The position numbers and the translations under genes are program-made. A stretch of DNA of 64,000 bases from Candidatus Iainarchaeum sp. GTDB lineage: Archaea > Iainarchaeota > Iainarchaeia > Iainarchaeales > GCA-2688035. Shown here in pieces: positions 25,091 through 32,849 of this stretch. The stretch lies in contig JAFCCL010000003.1 of the NCBI GenBank assembly GCA_017610205.1, positions 1 through 64,000 on the forward strand. Direction: 5' to 3'. The stretch's first letter is position 1, and the number at the start of each line of letters is the position of its first letter. The notes below the pieces were generated by a model. It did no database searches. It had not been told where the DNA came from and saw only the letters and a list, made by a program, of their open reading frames with translations.

Positions 25091-25510
25091 ATGAGCTTGA
25101 TACTGCAATTAAAGGAAGAGCACGCAAATCTTCTTCACTTGTTTGAAGAAGTTAGGGATGGAATTTCTGATAAAAATACAACAGGTCAGGAGCTTATTGA
25201 AAACTTAAGAGACCTAAAAGAGGTATTGGCAGCCCACTTGATTTTAGAAGACAAACTTTTGTATCCAAAACTTGCAACAGCTGAAAACGAAGAGGCAAGG
25301 AAACTGGGAAAAAAGTTTTCTGAAGAAATGCTGAACATTTCACCTATTGTATTCGCGTTCTTTGGAAAATACATCTTGGTTGATGTATCCAAATTAAAAA
25401 ACAATTCAGAATTTGAAAAAGAATTAAGTGGGATAATTGAAGCTGTTGGAAAAAGAATAGAAATAGAGGAAAGCCAGCTTTTTACAGCATATGAAAAATA
25501 CTGCAAATGA
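25091..25510 (+). CDS. hemerythrin-like (HHE) domain protein
   Basis: 139 aa, four-helix pattern. His11 and His16 in the first helix and His49 with Glu53 (AAHLILEDKLLYP) are typical metal ligands. The last helix has EIEESQLF where a ligand His is usual, so metal binding may be altered. Such proteins bind a di-iron centre for oxygen or NO sensing. It lies between the sensor genes and KaiC. The reading frame is open 20 codons upstream from an ACG, encoding a segment like the start of the downstream KaiC protein. Confidence 0.8.
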   Translation: MSLILQLKEEHANLLHLFEEVRDGISDKNTTGQELIENLRDLKEVLAAHLILEDKLLYPKLATAENEEARKLGKKFSEEMLNISPIVFAFFGKYILVDVSKLKNNSEFEKELSGIIEAVGKRIEIEESQLFTAYEKYCK

Positions 25511-25538
25511 AAAAATGATGGAATTAAACAATTTCAAT

Positions 25539-25604
25539 AGGTTTAAATTAACCGAATTCCATTACTATTGTTGATTAAGCATGGCAGAAAAACCTGACTT
25601 CAGT
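25539..25604 (+). repeat. promoter/5'-end duplicate, copy 2 (KaiC gene)
   Basis: The functional-looking copy of the duplicated segment: TATA-like GTTTAAATTA, then ATG at 25581 and codons for AEKPDFS. See 24986-25054 for the other copy. Confidence 0.75.
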
Positions 25605-26525
25605 GGCATTGTAGGCAAGGGAAAAAAAGCCTCTGTTGCCGAAAAAGAGCATGCAAAGTTCATGGCAAAGCCGAAAAAGGCAAGGGAAAAGGCCGCGGAA
25701 GGATTTGACTTCAAGCAGGTAACCTTGCAAATAAAGGAAAAGGCACAGGCAGTTGACAGACCTGTAATGCCAAAGCCATTGGCAAAAAAGATTTCAGCAA
25801 CAATCAAGGAAAAGGTTTTAGGCAAAGGAATTGAAAGAATCAAAACAGGAATTACAGGGCTTGACCAATTGATTGAAGGGGGCTTTGAAAAAAATTCAAC
25901 TGTTTTGCTTGTTGGGAGTGCAGGAACAGGAAAGACATTGTTTGGACTGCAGTTTCTTTACAACGGGGCAAAAGATTACGGCGAGCCTGCTATATTCATT
26001 TCATTTGAAGAAGACAGGAAAAGCCTTTACAGGCACAGTTCTTCCTTTGGATGGGATTTCGAAGCACTTGAAAAAAAAGGATTGTTCAAAGTATTGCAAT
26101 ACAGGCCACACCACGTTGAAAAGCTAATGCGCGAAGGAGGTGGGCCAATAAAAGACCAAATAAGAGCAATGGGAGCAAAAAGGCTTGTGATTGATTCAAT
26201 TACTTCATACGGGCTTCTTTTCAAAGACGATTACCAGAGAAGGGAAGGAATTCTTGAATTTTTTAACATGCTTGAAAAATGGCAATGTACTTCAATGATT
26301 ATTTCGGAACTTTCGCCAAAGGTTGCGGAAATAAAAGAAGGGAGTGTTGGCTTTTTAACAGATGCAATTATTTCACTTTATTACAGCAAGGAAGCCGAAA
26401 AGGGAACAAGGGTTCACAGCTGTGAAATCCTCAAAATGCGCGGAACAAAGCACACCAACAAACTGCTTGCACTTGGCTTTGAAAAAAACGGTTTGACAAT
26501 TTATCCAGAAGTCGAAGTGTTTTAG
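25581..26525 (+). CDS. KaiC-domain RecA-superfamily ATPase
   Basis: 314 aa. A basic N-terminal extension of about 85 residues precedes one KaiC domain. Walker A GSAGTGKT is at residues 112-119, Walker B at RLVIDSITSYG, and ILKMRGTKHTN is the family motif. Single-domain archaeal KaiC proteins act as phosphotransfer-linked or signalling ATPases, and this one sits with receivers and a kinase. Last gene of the cluster, with its own TATA box. Confidence 0.92.
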   Translation: MAEKPDFSGIVGKGKKASVAEKEHAKFMAKPKKAREKAAEGFDFKQVTLQIKEKAQAVDRPVMPKPLAKKISATIKEKVLGKGIERIKTGITGLDQLIEGGFEKNSTVLLVGSAGTGKTLFGLQFLYNGAKDYGEPAIFISFEEDRKSLYRHSSSFGWDFEALEKKGLFKVLQYRPHHVEKLMREGGGPIKDQIRAMGAKRLVIDSITSYGLLFKDDYQRREGILEFFNMLEKWQCTSMIISELSPKVAEIKEGSVGFLTDAIISLYYSKEAEKGTRVHSCEILKMRGTKHTNKLLALGFEKNGLTIYPEVEVF

Positions 26526-26591
26526 GCAGCAGGGCTCTGCAGAAATCATTTATAAATAGAAGAAAAGCGTTCATATAATCGAGGTGATTCC

Positions 26592-27440
26592 ATGAACGCT
26601 TTGTATCCAATAGAGCTTTCAGGTTTTTATAAGTTATGCATTAAGGTTTTGGAGGAAGTTCGCTTTCCCCTATGGTTTTTCTACCGTTCAAAGAAAATGT
26701 ACAACAACTTTGTACAGGTATTTCTGTTAGTGTACAAAAAGAGGTTGAACATTTCATATAGGAAATTTGTAGAGATAGCTGTTGAGAACAAACCGTAGAG
26801 GATGCTTTGCATCAAACGCATTCCACACTATACTACTTTGCAAAAGTTCATGCAACGCATAGACAAGAAGCTGTTTGAGAAGATGGTTAGAGCCTGCAGA
26901 AAACTGTTAAACTTGAAAGAAGTTACTGGCAGTGTTGATGAAACAGGATTTTCAAACACAAACCCCTCATATCACTACCTAAAACGAATAGATAATGCAA
27001 GGGCCAAAAACTATGCAAAAACCGTATTTTTAACCGATAATAAAACAAAGCTTATTTTGAACATCAGAACTCACTCAGGCCATCAAAGCGAAACACTGGA
27101 CTTTATTCCACCAGTAAAAGAACTGAAAAAGGTCTTGTCCTACGTGCTAGCAGACAAAGACTATGACAGCAAAGCCAACAGACGCTATTGTTGGGATAAC
27201 TGTATCGAAGTTCACATTCCTATAAGAGGGCGGAAACAGCACAGGCCAGGGCTATAGCCTAAAGCCATTTCTTAAAAGCAAGTACTGCAAGAAAGCAGCC
27301 AAACTGTTTGACAAAAACAAAAACAACTACAGAAGCCTGATAGAATCAGTAAACTCAGCAATCAAACGAACACTTGGCAGTTATGTTTGCTCTTGCAGAG
27401 TTTTTAATTGCACTGCTTATTTACAAAACCATAAAGAATC
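26592..27440 (+). pseudogene. IS4/IS5-like DDE transposase, broken
   Basis: The ATG at 26592 follows GAGGTGATT. The frame stops at 26799-26801 (TAG), resumes (26802-27257) with GSVDETGF (first Asp) and LADKDYDSKAN (second Asp), stops again, and continues in another frame with NYRSLIESVNSAIKR (Glu). A final frame shift leads to an EFLIALLIYK-type C-terminus. All three acidic residues survive, but at least two disruptions separate them. Element ends are not resolved; GGGCTCTGCAGAAATC at about 26528 may be the left end. Confidence 0.8.
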
Positions 27441-27515
27441 AGAGTTTTATAGCACTTATTCTTCTTTTACAAGTATTAGTATTTATTTTTCTGTTTCTAT
27501 TATTTAACAGTATTG

Positions 27516-27523
27516 TTGGCTGA
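27516..27523 (+). repeat. 8-bp target duplication, left copy
   Basis: TTGGCTGA, repeated in the same orientation at 32681-32688, immediately outside the terminal inverted repeats of the 5.16 kb element. Confidence 0.75.
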
Positions 27524-27588
27524 GGCTTTGCACTTAAAGTCTGATTTTTAAGGCACTTTAGGTGCAGAAAAAATACTTTAGGTGCAAA
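27524..27588. repeat. left terminal repeat with subterminal motifs
   Basis: GGCTTTGCACTTAAAGT at 27524-27540 is the outer repeat. The motif in inverse orientation recurs as ACTTTAGGTGCA at 27555 and ACTTTAGGTGCAAA at 27575-27588. These look like transposase-binding sites. Confidence 0.7.
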
Positions 27589-27590
27589 TA

Positions 27591-28055
27591 TTATTCTAGT
27601 TTTGAGACTTCCTCTATTTTAGCAACATGCTCTAAACTTACATTTTGAGAAATCCCTGCTAAAAGAACGATAAAGCCAATTGAATAATTTTTTATGGAAC
27701 AAAGATTTGCTAAATGAACTCGGTCTATCTTTCTTCTTTTTTTTAAAATGGATAATGGGTCGGGTTTTCGGTCTGAACCACTTATGCTAGAATTATAAAC
27801 ATGTATTTCTCTAGCTTTAAGAAACTCGCCTTGTTTAGTACAAGGATTAAGGGTTCTACTTTTAAGTTCTTTTATCTTATTGACAGTCGTTGCTTGGTTA
27901 GCTTCTTTTGATATTGCACAACGAGCATTAGACTCCAATTTCACGCCCGTATTTACTCTGCGAGGTATTTTTTGGCTTATGGATTTGAATTCGCAACCAA
28001 TTACGCAATCATTTTTATCAGTAAATCTATTTTTGAAATAGTCCTTAAATTGCAT
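27591..28055 (-). CDS. unknown protein of the mobile element (operon gene 3)
   Basis: 154 aa, basic, with five Cys residues (CVIGCEF, ARCAISK, NPCTKQG, NLCSIKN) and a hydrophobic stretch near residues 125-138. It starts on the stop codon of the upstream winged-helix gene and ends 3 bases from the subterminal repeat, so it is part of the element's cargo. I do not recognise it; the spaced Cys residues could bind metal. Confidence 0.5.
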   Translation of the reverse strand: MQFKDYFKNRFTDKNDCVIGCEFKSISQKIPRRVNTGVKLESNARCAISKEANQATTVNKIKELKSRTLNPCTKQGEFLKAREIHVYNSSISGSDRKPDPLSILKKRRKIDRVHLANLCSIKNYSIGFIVLLAGISQNVSLEHVAKIEEVSKLE

Positions 28056-28336
28056 TAAGACATCACAATTAGCTTATTTTCTTGTAGGCGTTTAAGAACA
28101 AACAAGACGTCTTCATAAGGAATGTTTAAATCAGATGATATTTTTGAAGTGGTAGCTTCTTTTTTTTCCTTTAAGTACTTAAGTATTGCTGGTGTATATT
28201 GTTTAATTACTAACTTAAGCTTGTCATGATTTGTTACAACAAGGTCTTCCAATATTGCACCAAATAAATTATATCCCTCATTCAACTCAATTGGATGAAA
28301 TACAAAAAAGTCATTTAACAGGAATAAAGATATCAT
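28055..28336 (-). CDS. winged-helix protein of the mobile element (operon gene 2)
   Basis: 93 aa. The C-terminal half (ILKYLKEKKEATTSKISSDL, then YEDVLFVLKRLQENKLIV) is a classic winged helix-turn-helix. The N-terminal half is hydrophobic and alpha/beta. It overlaps both neighbours by one to four bases, so the three genes are cotranslated. It is likely the regulator of this operon or a DNA-targeting subunit. Confidence 0.6.
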   Translation of the reverse strand: MISLFLLNDFFVFHPIELNEGYNLFGAILEDLVVTNHDKLKLVIKQYTPAILKYLKEKKEATTSKISSDLNIPYEDVLFVLKRLQENKLIVMS

Positions 28337-28743
28337 TCTAGCGCCTCTTTTTTCATTTCTTTTTCTATTTTCATTTCTTCTTCTAATTTTCTTTTTATAA
28401 ATTTTGAAAATTCATCTAATTTATTAGCAAATTCTCTTTTTTCTTTAATACTCATTTCATAAACCCTTTGTGATTCCATGCCAAGTTTAGACGCCTTTAA
28501 TACTATAAGCAACATTGTAGACTTAACTCTTTCTGGAACAGAATCATTATCTGTTATTAACGAGGGGTCGTCTTTTATTTTAAGCATCACTTCATAATGC
28601 TTGGGAAAATTTTCTTGAATATCAGCTAACAGTCTAATTGGAGTCGCACCATTCCGAATTGATGCATCAAAAAATCCAATCATAGCCGTAGCAAATTCTG
28701 GCTCTTCTGAATTAGAAACGGATACTTCTTTAGTTTCGGTCAT
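28333..28743 (-). CDS. helical protein of the mobile element (operon gene 1)
   Basis: 136 aa, all-helical by pattern, with a long charged C-terminal helix (RKLEEEMKIEKEMKKE) suited to coiled-coil pairing. It overlaps the winged-helix gene by ATGA. No known family is recognised. Its position at the head of a three-gene cargo operon suggests a defence or maintenance function, but nothing in the sequence proves it. Confidence 0.5.
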   Translation of the reverse strand: MTETKEVSVSNSEEPEFATAMIGFFDASIRNGATPIRLLADIQENFPKHYEVMLKIKDDPSLITDNDSVPERVKSTMLLIVLKASKLGMESQRVYEMSIKEKREFANKLDEFSKFIKRKLEEEMKIEKEMKKEALE

Positions 28744-28812
28744 AGTAATCTACTGAGTTAAAGTCTAAGGTAAGTGGTTTTTAAAACACTTTCTATAATT
28801 ATAACTATTTAA

Positions 28813-30042
28813 TCATCCAAAGTTATAAAATACCTTCTTTTTTGTAAGTAGTTTATCCTTAAAGATAAGTGGTATTCCAAGTTCATATACCTCGTGAATT
28901 AAAACTACTATATTATGTGCTAAGCATTTACAAAGTAGTTCATTCTCTTGCGCAATTCTATTTTTGCTTTTGAGTTTATCACCGAATTTCATTTTTATCA
29001 TGTGGAATGTTGTTTCAACATTTGAACGTTTATGATAGTGTTGGTTAAATTCTTCTTGGTGTAAGGCAAAATAGTGAAACATTTTTCTCCAAAGCTTCCC
29101 TCTGTTTCCAGAACGAACTGTTGCAGTAACATTTTTTTTGAATGGAATGAAAGCTTTGCCACCCACTTCGTTCACAAGATTATAATTTGCTATTGAATTA
29201 TATGCTTTGTCTGCTGAAACATCAACAAGATTAAAACCATTGTCTGCTGTTGCTTGAACAAGAGAAGAAAATTGAGGACAATCTGCACCGTTTGCATCAG
29301 TTACTTCAACGCTTGTAATTACATTGGTTTTAACGCCTGTGCAAATATGAGCCTTTAGCCATTTGTGTTCTTTTTTTGTCCCATGCTTTTCTTTACAGTA
29401 TTCGTTAAATTGTGTTGTTCTGAATCCGCTTGAATCTACTGCAAATTGTGTTTCAACCTCTTTAAGTGGCAAGGCACTCAAACCAATTAACTCTTTTAGA
29501 ATTGGTGTTGCTTCTTTTGTATTCAAAAATTTGGAAGTGGTGTTAAAGTGTGGCGAATTTTTGAGTAAGCCTTTATCTTTTGCATTATTGAATAGGCTTT
29601 TTGCTCTCCTGCTTGAAAGCTGTGAATAAACCTTTTGCACACTACAAAATAACTGTTCTCTTATTGGTGTTGTTGGTCTACCAAAAGAGTATTCTGGTTC
29701 TTGCACGCTTTCAAGCAAATCTCTTAACAATCTGTCAAATTCGTTCACTTCTGTTGTTTGTGCTTGGTTATAAGCGTGCCAAGCCTGTCCGTATGTTAAT
29801 TTGACTTTTTCTGTTGTTCCGTCTGCCTTTTCAACTTGCAAATAGTATTTTACAGCGTAAGCGTGCTTGCAGTATTCGCTTCTTCCTGCTTGGCAATCAG
29901 GACAAGTGCATTTTAAATCCTGTTCTGAAACAAAATAATTTTTGTTACCGTTTTGTGAAGGCACTAAGAAACCGCCTTCAATTTTCTTTATTGTTTTGGT
30001 TTGACTTATTAACAAACCTCTATCCATTCTACTATTTTCCAT
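28813..30042 (-). CDS. DDE transposase with SWIM zinc finger
   Basis: 409 aa, intact. The N-terminal SWIM finger (CTC...CKH, about residues 45-66) is followed by an RNase H-like core with Asp in FAVDSSGF, Asp in VSADKAYN and Glu in KRSNVETTFHMIK, an IS4/IS5-like signature. The start is preceded by GGAAGTGG. It is divergent from the restriction-modification genes and is the only intact transposase in the window. It is the best candidate for moving the element whose 17-bp ends lie at 27524 and 32679. Confidence 0.9.
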   Translation of the reverse strand: MENSRMDRGLLISQTKTIKKIEGGFLVPSQNGNKNYFVSEQDLKCTCPDCQAGRSEYCKHAYAVKYYLQVEKADGTTEKVKLTYGQAWHAYNQAQTTEVNEFDRLLRDLLESVQEPEYSFGRPTTPIREQLFCSVQKVYSQLSSRRAKSLFNNAKDKGLLKNSPHFNTTSKFLNTKEATPILKELIGLSALPLKEVETQFAVDSSGFRTTQFNEYCKEKHGTKKEHKWLKAHICTGVKTNVITSVEVTDANGADCPQFSSLVQATADNGFNLVDVSADKAYNSIANYNLVNEVGGKAFIPFKKNVTATVRSGNRGKLWRKMFHYFALHQEEFNQHYHKRSNVETTFHMIKMKFGDKLKSKNRIAQENELLCKCLAHNIVVLIHEVYELGIPLIFKDKLLTKKKVFYNFG

Positions 30043-30056
30043 AAAACCACTTCCTT

Positions 30057-30110
30057 TATTCTATATAGAATAGAGTGCATAGGGTTTATAAACATATTCT
30101 ATATAGAATA
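30057..30110. promoter_or_regulatory. divergent promoter with twin 16-bp palindromes
   Basis: TATTCTATATAGAATA occurs twice, identically, at 30057-30072 and 30095-30110. Between them, GTTTATAAAC (30084-30093), itself palindromic, can serve as TATA box for both directions. It predicts a leaderless rightward start near 30117 and a leftward start near 30062. Occupancy of both palindromes would shut both promoters. The bound protein is probably encoded in the element. Confidence 0.7.
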
Positions 30111-30116
30111 ATAGTT

Positions 30117-30284
30117 ATGGTAAAAACCTTTGAATACGAAGCAAAAATAAGCAAAACAACCGACAAAAAAAAACTCGCAACAAACGAAACAAAAAACTAC
30201 GATTACGGAACAATAAATCTAAGAAAAACAGAACTAGCCAAACACATTGGAAAAAAAGTAAAAATAACTATACTGGTAGATTAA
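30117..30284 (+). CDS. small AbrB-like protein, putative R-M controller
   Basis: 55 aa from the ATG at 30117, where the leaderless transcript is expected to begin; an earlier start at 30075 lies in the operator. A Lys-rich N-terminus is followed by GTINLRKTELAKHIGKKVKI, similar in pattern to swapped-hairpin (AbrB/SpoVT) or transposon-encoded DUF2080 proteins. It is 1 base from the methyltransferase gene. Size, position and adjacent palindromes suggest a control protein; function is inferred. Confidence 0.5.
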   Translation: MVKTFEYEAKISKTTDKKKLATNETKNYDYGTINLRKTELAKHIGKKVKITILVD

Positions 30285-30285
30285 G

Positions 30286-31275
30286 ATGGAAAAAAAGCAA
30301 TTAAACAAAAGAATGCATACTGCGAGAGGGAATAAGAATGATGATTTTTATACCCAACTTACAGACATTGAAAAAGAGTTAAAACACTACAAAAAACATT
30401 TCAAAAACAAAATAGTTTTTTGTAATTGTGATGACCCTCGTGTAAGCAACTTTTTTCATTATTTTTCATACAATTTTGAGAAGTTGGGATTGAAAAAATT
30501 AATTACTACTTGTTATAAAAATCAACAAATGAACTTATTTAGTAAATGTAAATCTGAAAAAGCTATTTACTTAGAATATATAGGTGACAAAAATAAAAAT
30601 AATATCCCAGACCCTAAAGAAATAGGTATTAAATATTTAAAAGGAGATGGCGACTTTCGTAGTAAAGAATGTATTGATTTGTTAAAACAGTCTGATATTG
30701 TAGTTACCAATCCTCCTTTTTCATTATTTAGAGAATATGTAGCTCAACTTATTGAATATGACAAAAAGTTTTTAATTATAGGAAACCAAAATAACATTAC
30801 TTATAAAGACATATTTAATCTGTTAAAAGAAAACAAGATTTGGTTAGGGGTGGATAACGGTGGGACAAAATGGTTTCAAGTTCCTGACAATTATGATATA
30901 GCTACAGAATCAAGAATAAAAATAGAAAATGGCAAAAAGTTTTTTAGTATGGGTAGCGTTGTTTGGTTCACAAACTTGGATATTGAAAAGAGGCACGAAG
31001 ATTTAATTCTCTATAAAACGTACAAAGGACATGAAAAAGAATACCCAAAATACGACAAATACGATATTATTAATGTAGACAAAGTAAGTGATATCCCTAT
31101 TGATTACAAAGGAATTATGGGTGTGCCTATCACTTTCTTAGATAAATATAACCCTGAACAATTTGAAGTCAAAGGAATTGCCAACAGTGCAAGGTGGATT
31201 GGTTTTGAGTGTTATACTTTAATTAAGCGCAAAAAAATATATAACAGAATTCTGATAAGAAACAAGAAACTTTAA
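30286..31275 (+). CDS. EcoRI-type adenine-specific DNA methyltransferase
   Basis: 329 aa. NPPF in VVTNPPFSLF is the N6-adenine catalytic motif. The surrounding pattern (CNCDDPRVSNFFHYF, then LGVDNGGTKWFQVP) matches the EcoRI methylase family. It methylates adenine in a specific site to protect it from a partner nuclease. The natural partner here is the DUF262-HNH gene 25 bases downstream, since no EcoRI-like nuclease is present. The recognition site cannot be read from the sequence. Confidence 0.88.
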   Translation: MEKKQLNKRMHTARGNKNDDFYTQLTDIEKELKHYKKHFKNKIVFCNCDDPRVSNFFHYFSYNFEKLGLKKLITTCYKNQQMNLFSKCKSEKAIYLEYIGDKNKNNIPDPKEIGIKYLKGDGDFRSKECIDLLKQSDIVVTNPPFSLFREYVAQLIEYDKKFLIIGNQNNITYKDIFNLLKENKIWLGVDNGGTKWFQVPDNYDIATESRIKIENGKKFFSMGSVVWFTNLDIEKRHEDLILYKTYKGHEKEYPKYDKYDIINVDKVSDIPIDYKGIMGVPITFLDKYNPEQFEVKGIANSARWIGFECYTLIKRKKIYNRILIRNKKL

Positions 31276-31278
31276 ATA
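31271..31278 (+). promoter_or_regulatory. TATA box of the nuclease gene
   Basis: TTTAAATA, 23 bases before the ATG at 31301, gives the DUF262-HNH gene its own leaderless promoter. It overlaps the end of the methyltransferase gene. Separate control of nuclease and methylase is typical of restriction systems. Confidence 0.45.
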
Positions 31279-31300
31279 AGCGTATTTACATTGTTATTCT

Positions 31301-32377
31301 ATGAAAATAGACCTAAAAAGAATCACAGCTGGCGAATTATCAAAGGATTATCAAGACAATGCTGAAGCAGGAGTAGTTGGTTTTGGTGGAAAACTTGATA
31401 TTCGCCCACCATTTCAAAGAGAATTTGTTTATAAGGACAAACAGCGTGATGCAGTAATTAATACGGTTACAAAAGATTTCCCACTTAATGTAATGTACTG
31501 GTCAGTTTGTGATGATGGAAATTTTGAAATAATAGACGGTCAACAAAGAACCATATCTCTTTGTCAATATATCACTGGCGATTTCTCAATTAATGGATTA
31601 GCATTTCACAATCTTCCAAAAGACAAACAAGAACAAATACTAAAATACCCATTAATGATTTATTTGTGTTCAGGAACCGATAGTGAAAAATTGGACTGGT
31701 TTGAAACAATTAACATAGCGGGCGCAAAACTTACTGACCAAGAATTACGAAACGCAGTTTATTCTGGCTCATGGGTTTCTGATGCCAAACGTTATTTTTC
31801 TAAAAATAATCGCCCAAAAATAGGGGATGATTATTTAAGTGGAACTGCAATCCGACAAGAATACTTAGAAACCGCTATCGAGTGGATTTCAAAAGGAAAA
31901 ATAAAGGAGTATATGTCAAAGCATCAACACGACCCAAATGCGAATGAATTATGGTTATATTTTCAATCAGTTATAAATTGGGTAAAAGTAACATTCCCCA
32001 AATATCGCAAAGAAATGAAAAATGTTCCTTGGGGAGTTTTGTATAATTCATTTAAAGATAAAAAGATTGATGCAAAGAAATTAGAAAAAGAAGTAAGTAA
32101 ATTAATGATGGATGATGATGTTACAAAAAAGTCAGGCATTTACATTTATATTTTAACAAAAGAAGAAAAAGTTCTTAATATTCGTTCTTTTACTGCTAAT
32201 CAAAAGAGAGAGGCTTATGAAAGGCAAAAAGGTATTTGTCCAAAATGTAAGAAAAAGTATGAACTTGAAGAAATGGAAGCTGACCATAAAACCCCTTGGA
32301 GCAAAGGTGGAAAAACTACTGCTGAAAATTGCGAAATGCTTTGTATAAAGCATAATAGAGAAAAATCTGGCAAATAA
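31301..32377 (+). CDS. DUF262-HNH nuclease
   Basis: 358 aa. The N-terminal DUF262 (ParB/Srx-like NTPase-type domain, with DGQQRT near residues 82-87) is followed by a C-terminal HNH nuclease: CPKC (about 313-316), ADHKTPWSKGG, and a final CIKHNRE. DUF262-HNH proteins are known restriction effectors (GmrSD-type and relatives). Paired with the EcoRI-type methylase it probably forms a restriction-modification system in which the nuclease is not of the EcoRI fold. Confidence 0.88.
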   Translation: MKIDLKRITAGELSKDYQDNAEAGVVGFGGKLDIRPPFQREFVYKDKQRDAVINTVTKDFPLNVMYWSVCDDGNFEIIDGQQRTISLCQYITGDFSINGLAFHNLPKDKQEQILKYPLMIYLCSGTDSEKLDWFETINIAGAKLTDQELRNAVYSGSWVSDAKRYFSKNNRPKIGDDYLSGTAIRQEYLETAIEWISKGKIKEYMSKHQHDPNANELWLYFQSVINWVKVTFPKYRKEMKNVPWGVLYNSFKDKKIDAKKLEKEVSKLMMDDDVTKKSGIYIYILTKEEKVLNIRSFTANQKREAYERQKGICPKCKKKYELEEMEADHKTPWSKGGKTTAENCEMLCIKHNREKSGK

Positions 32378-32416
32378 ATCTTGCATATTAATACTTGAAT
32401 ATAATTAAGTGATAAA

Positions 32417-32605
32417 ATGGTTAGGGGACTGGAAAGTTTAGAAGCTAACAAGCATTTACATAGCCAACGTTCTCCTGAATTTAAGGCTCTAAAAATGGCT
32501 TCTGAAAATGGCTTCCCTAATTGTAAGGGACTATATCCTGATTGCCCTGACAAACCTGATAAAAAGAACAAGATGTGTAGAACTTGCCCTGTTTTGGATG
32601 AATAA
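32417..32605 (+). CDS. small Cys-rich protein
   Basis: 62 aa. Four Cys in the second half (CKGLYPDCPDKPDKKNKMCRTC) form a possible zinc knuckle of a type seen in small archaeal proteins. GTGAT lies before the ATG. It is the last gene of the element, after the nuclease. Its role is unknown. Confidence 0.5.
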   Translation: MVRGLESLEANKHLHSQRSPEFKALKMASENGFPNCKGLYPDCPDKPDKKNKMCRTCPVLDE

Positions 32606-32624
32606 AAAGAATAATAATCTATAG

Positions 32625-32688
32625 ACTTTAAGTGCAAGTTTCAGACTTTAGGTGCAACCTTTACTTTAAGTGCAAAGCCGTTGGCTGA
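32625..32688. repeat. right terminal repeat, subterminal motifs and target duplication
   Basis: ACTTTAAGTGCAA (32625), ACTTTAGGTGCAA (32645) and ACTTTAAGTGCAAAGCC (32663-32679) are three copies in one orientation, the outermost being the terminal inverted repeat. TTGGCTGA at 32681-32688 is the right target duplication. The copies lie about 20 and 18 bases apart. Confidence 0.7.
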
Positions 32689-32849
32689 TGCTAATTTGAA
32701 AAACTTTCAATTTCAACAAGTTAATATTATGTTTCCATTAAATTAAGTTATAAAAAAAAGTTTCGCGTAGCGTTTTTTTTTGCAAACTTTTTTCTAAAAA
32801 GTTTCGCAAGCATAGTTACCCTGCTGTAAAAAAGAAATTTCGGCAGCCA

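Larger units (their letters stand above)
27524..32680. mobile_element. 5.16 kb transposon carrying restriction-modification genes
   Basis: Bounded by inverted repeats GGCTTTGCACTTAAAGT (27524-27540, and inverted at 32663-32679) and by the 8-bp direct repeat TTGGCTGA. Both ends carry extra copies of a short ACTTTARGTGCAA motif. Inside are an unknown three-gene operon, a SWIM-finger DDE transposase, a divergent promoter with twin palindromes, a small controller-like gene, an EcoRI-type methyltransferase, a DUF262-HNH nuclease and a small Cys-rich protein. The transposase is probably the element's own; it could instead be a passenger. Confidence 0.8.

Noticed and set aside
27383..27523. 46-codon hydrophobic ORF ending in the target duplication
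   Set aside because: Its start matches the shifted C-terminus of the broken transposase; more likely part of that remnant than a membrane-protein gene.
28767..30056. Possible inverted repeats AAGGTAAGTGGTTTT / AAGGAAGTGGTTTT around the SWIM transposase, suggesting a smaller IS inside the element
   Set aside because: The right copy is the transposase ribosome-binding site and start region, so it is probably coincidence; the 17-bp ends with target duplication are much stronger.
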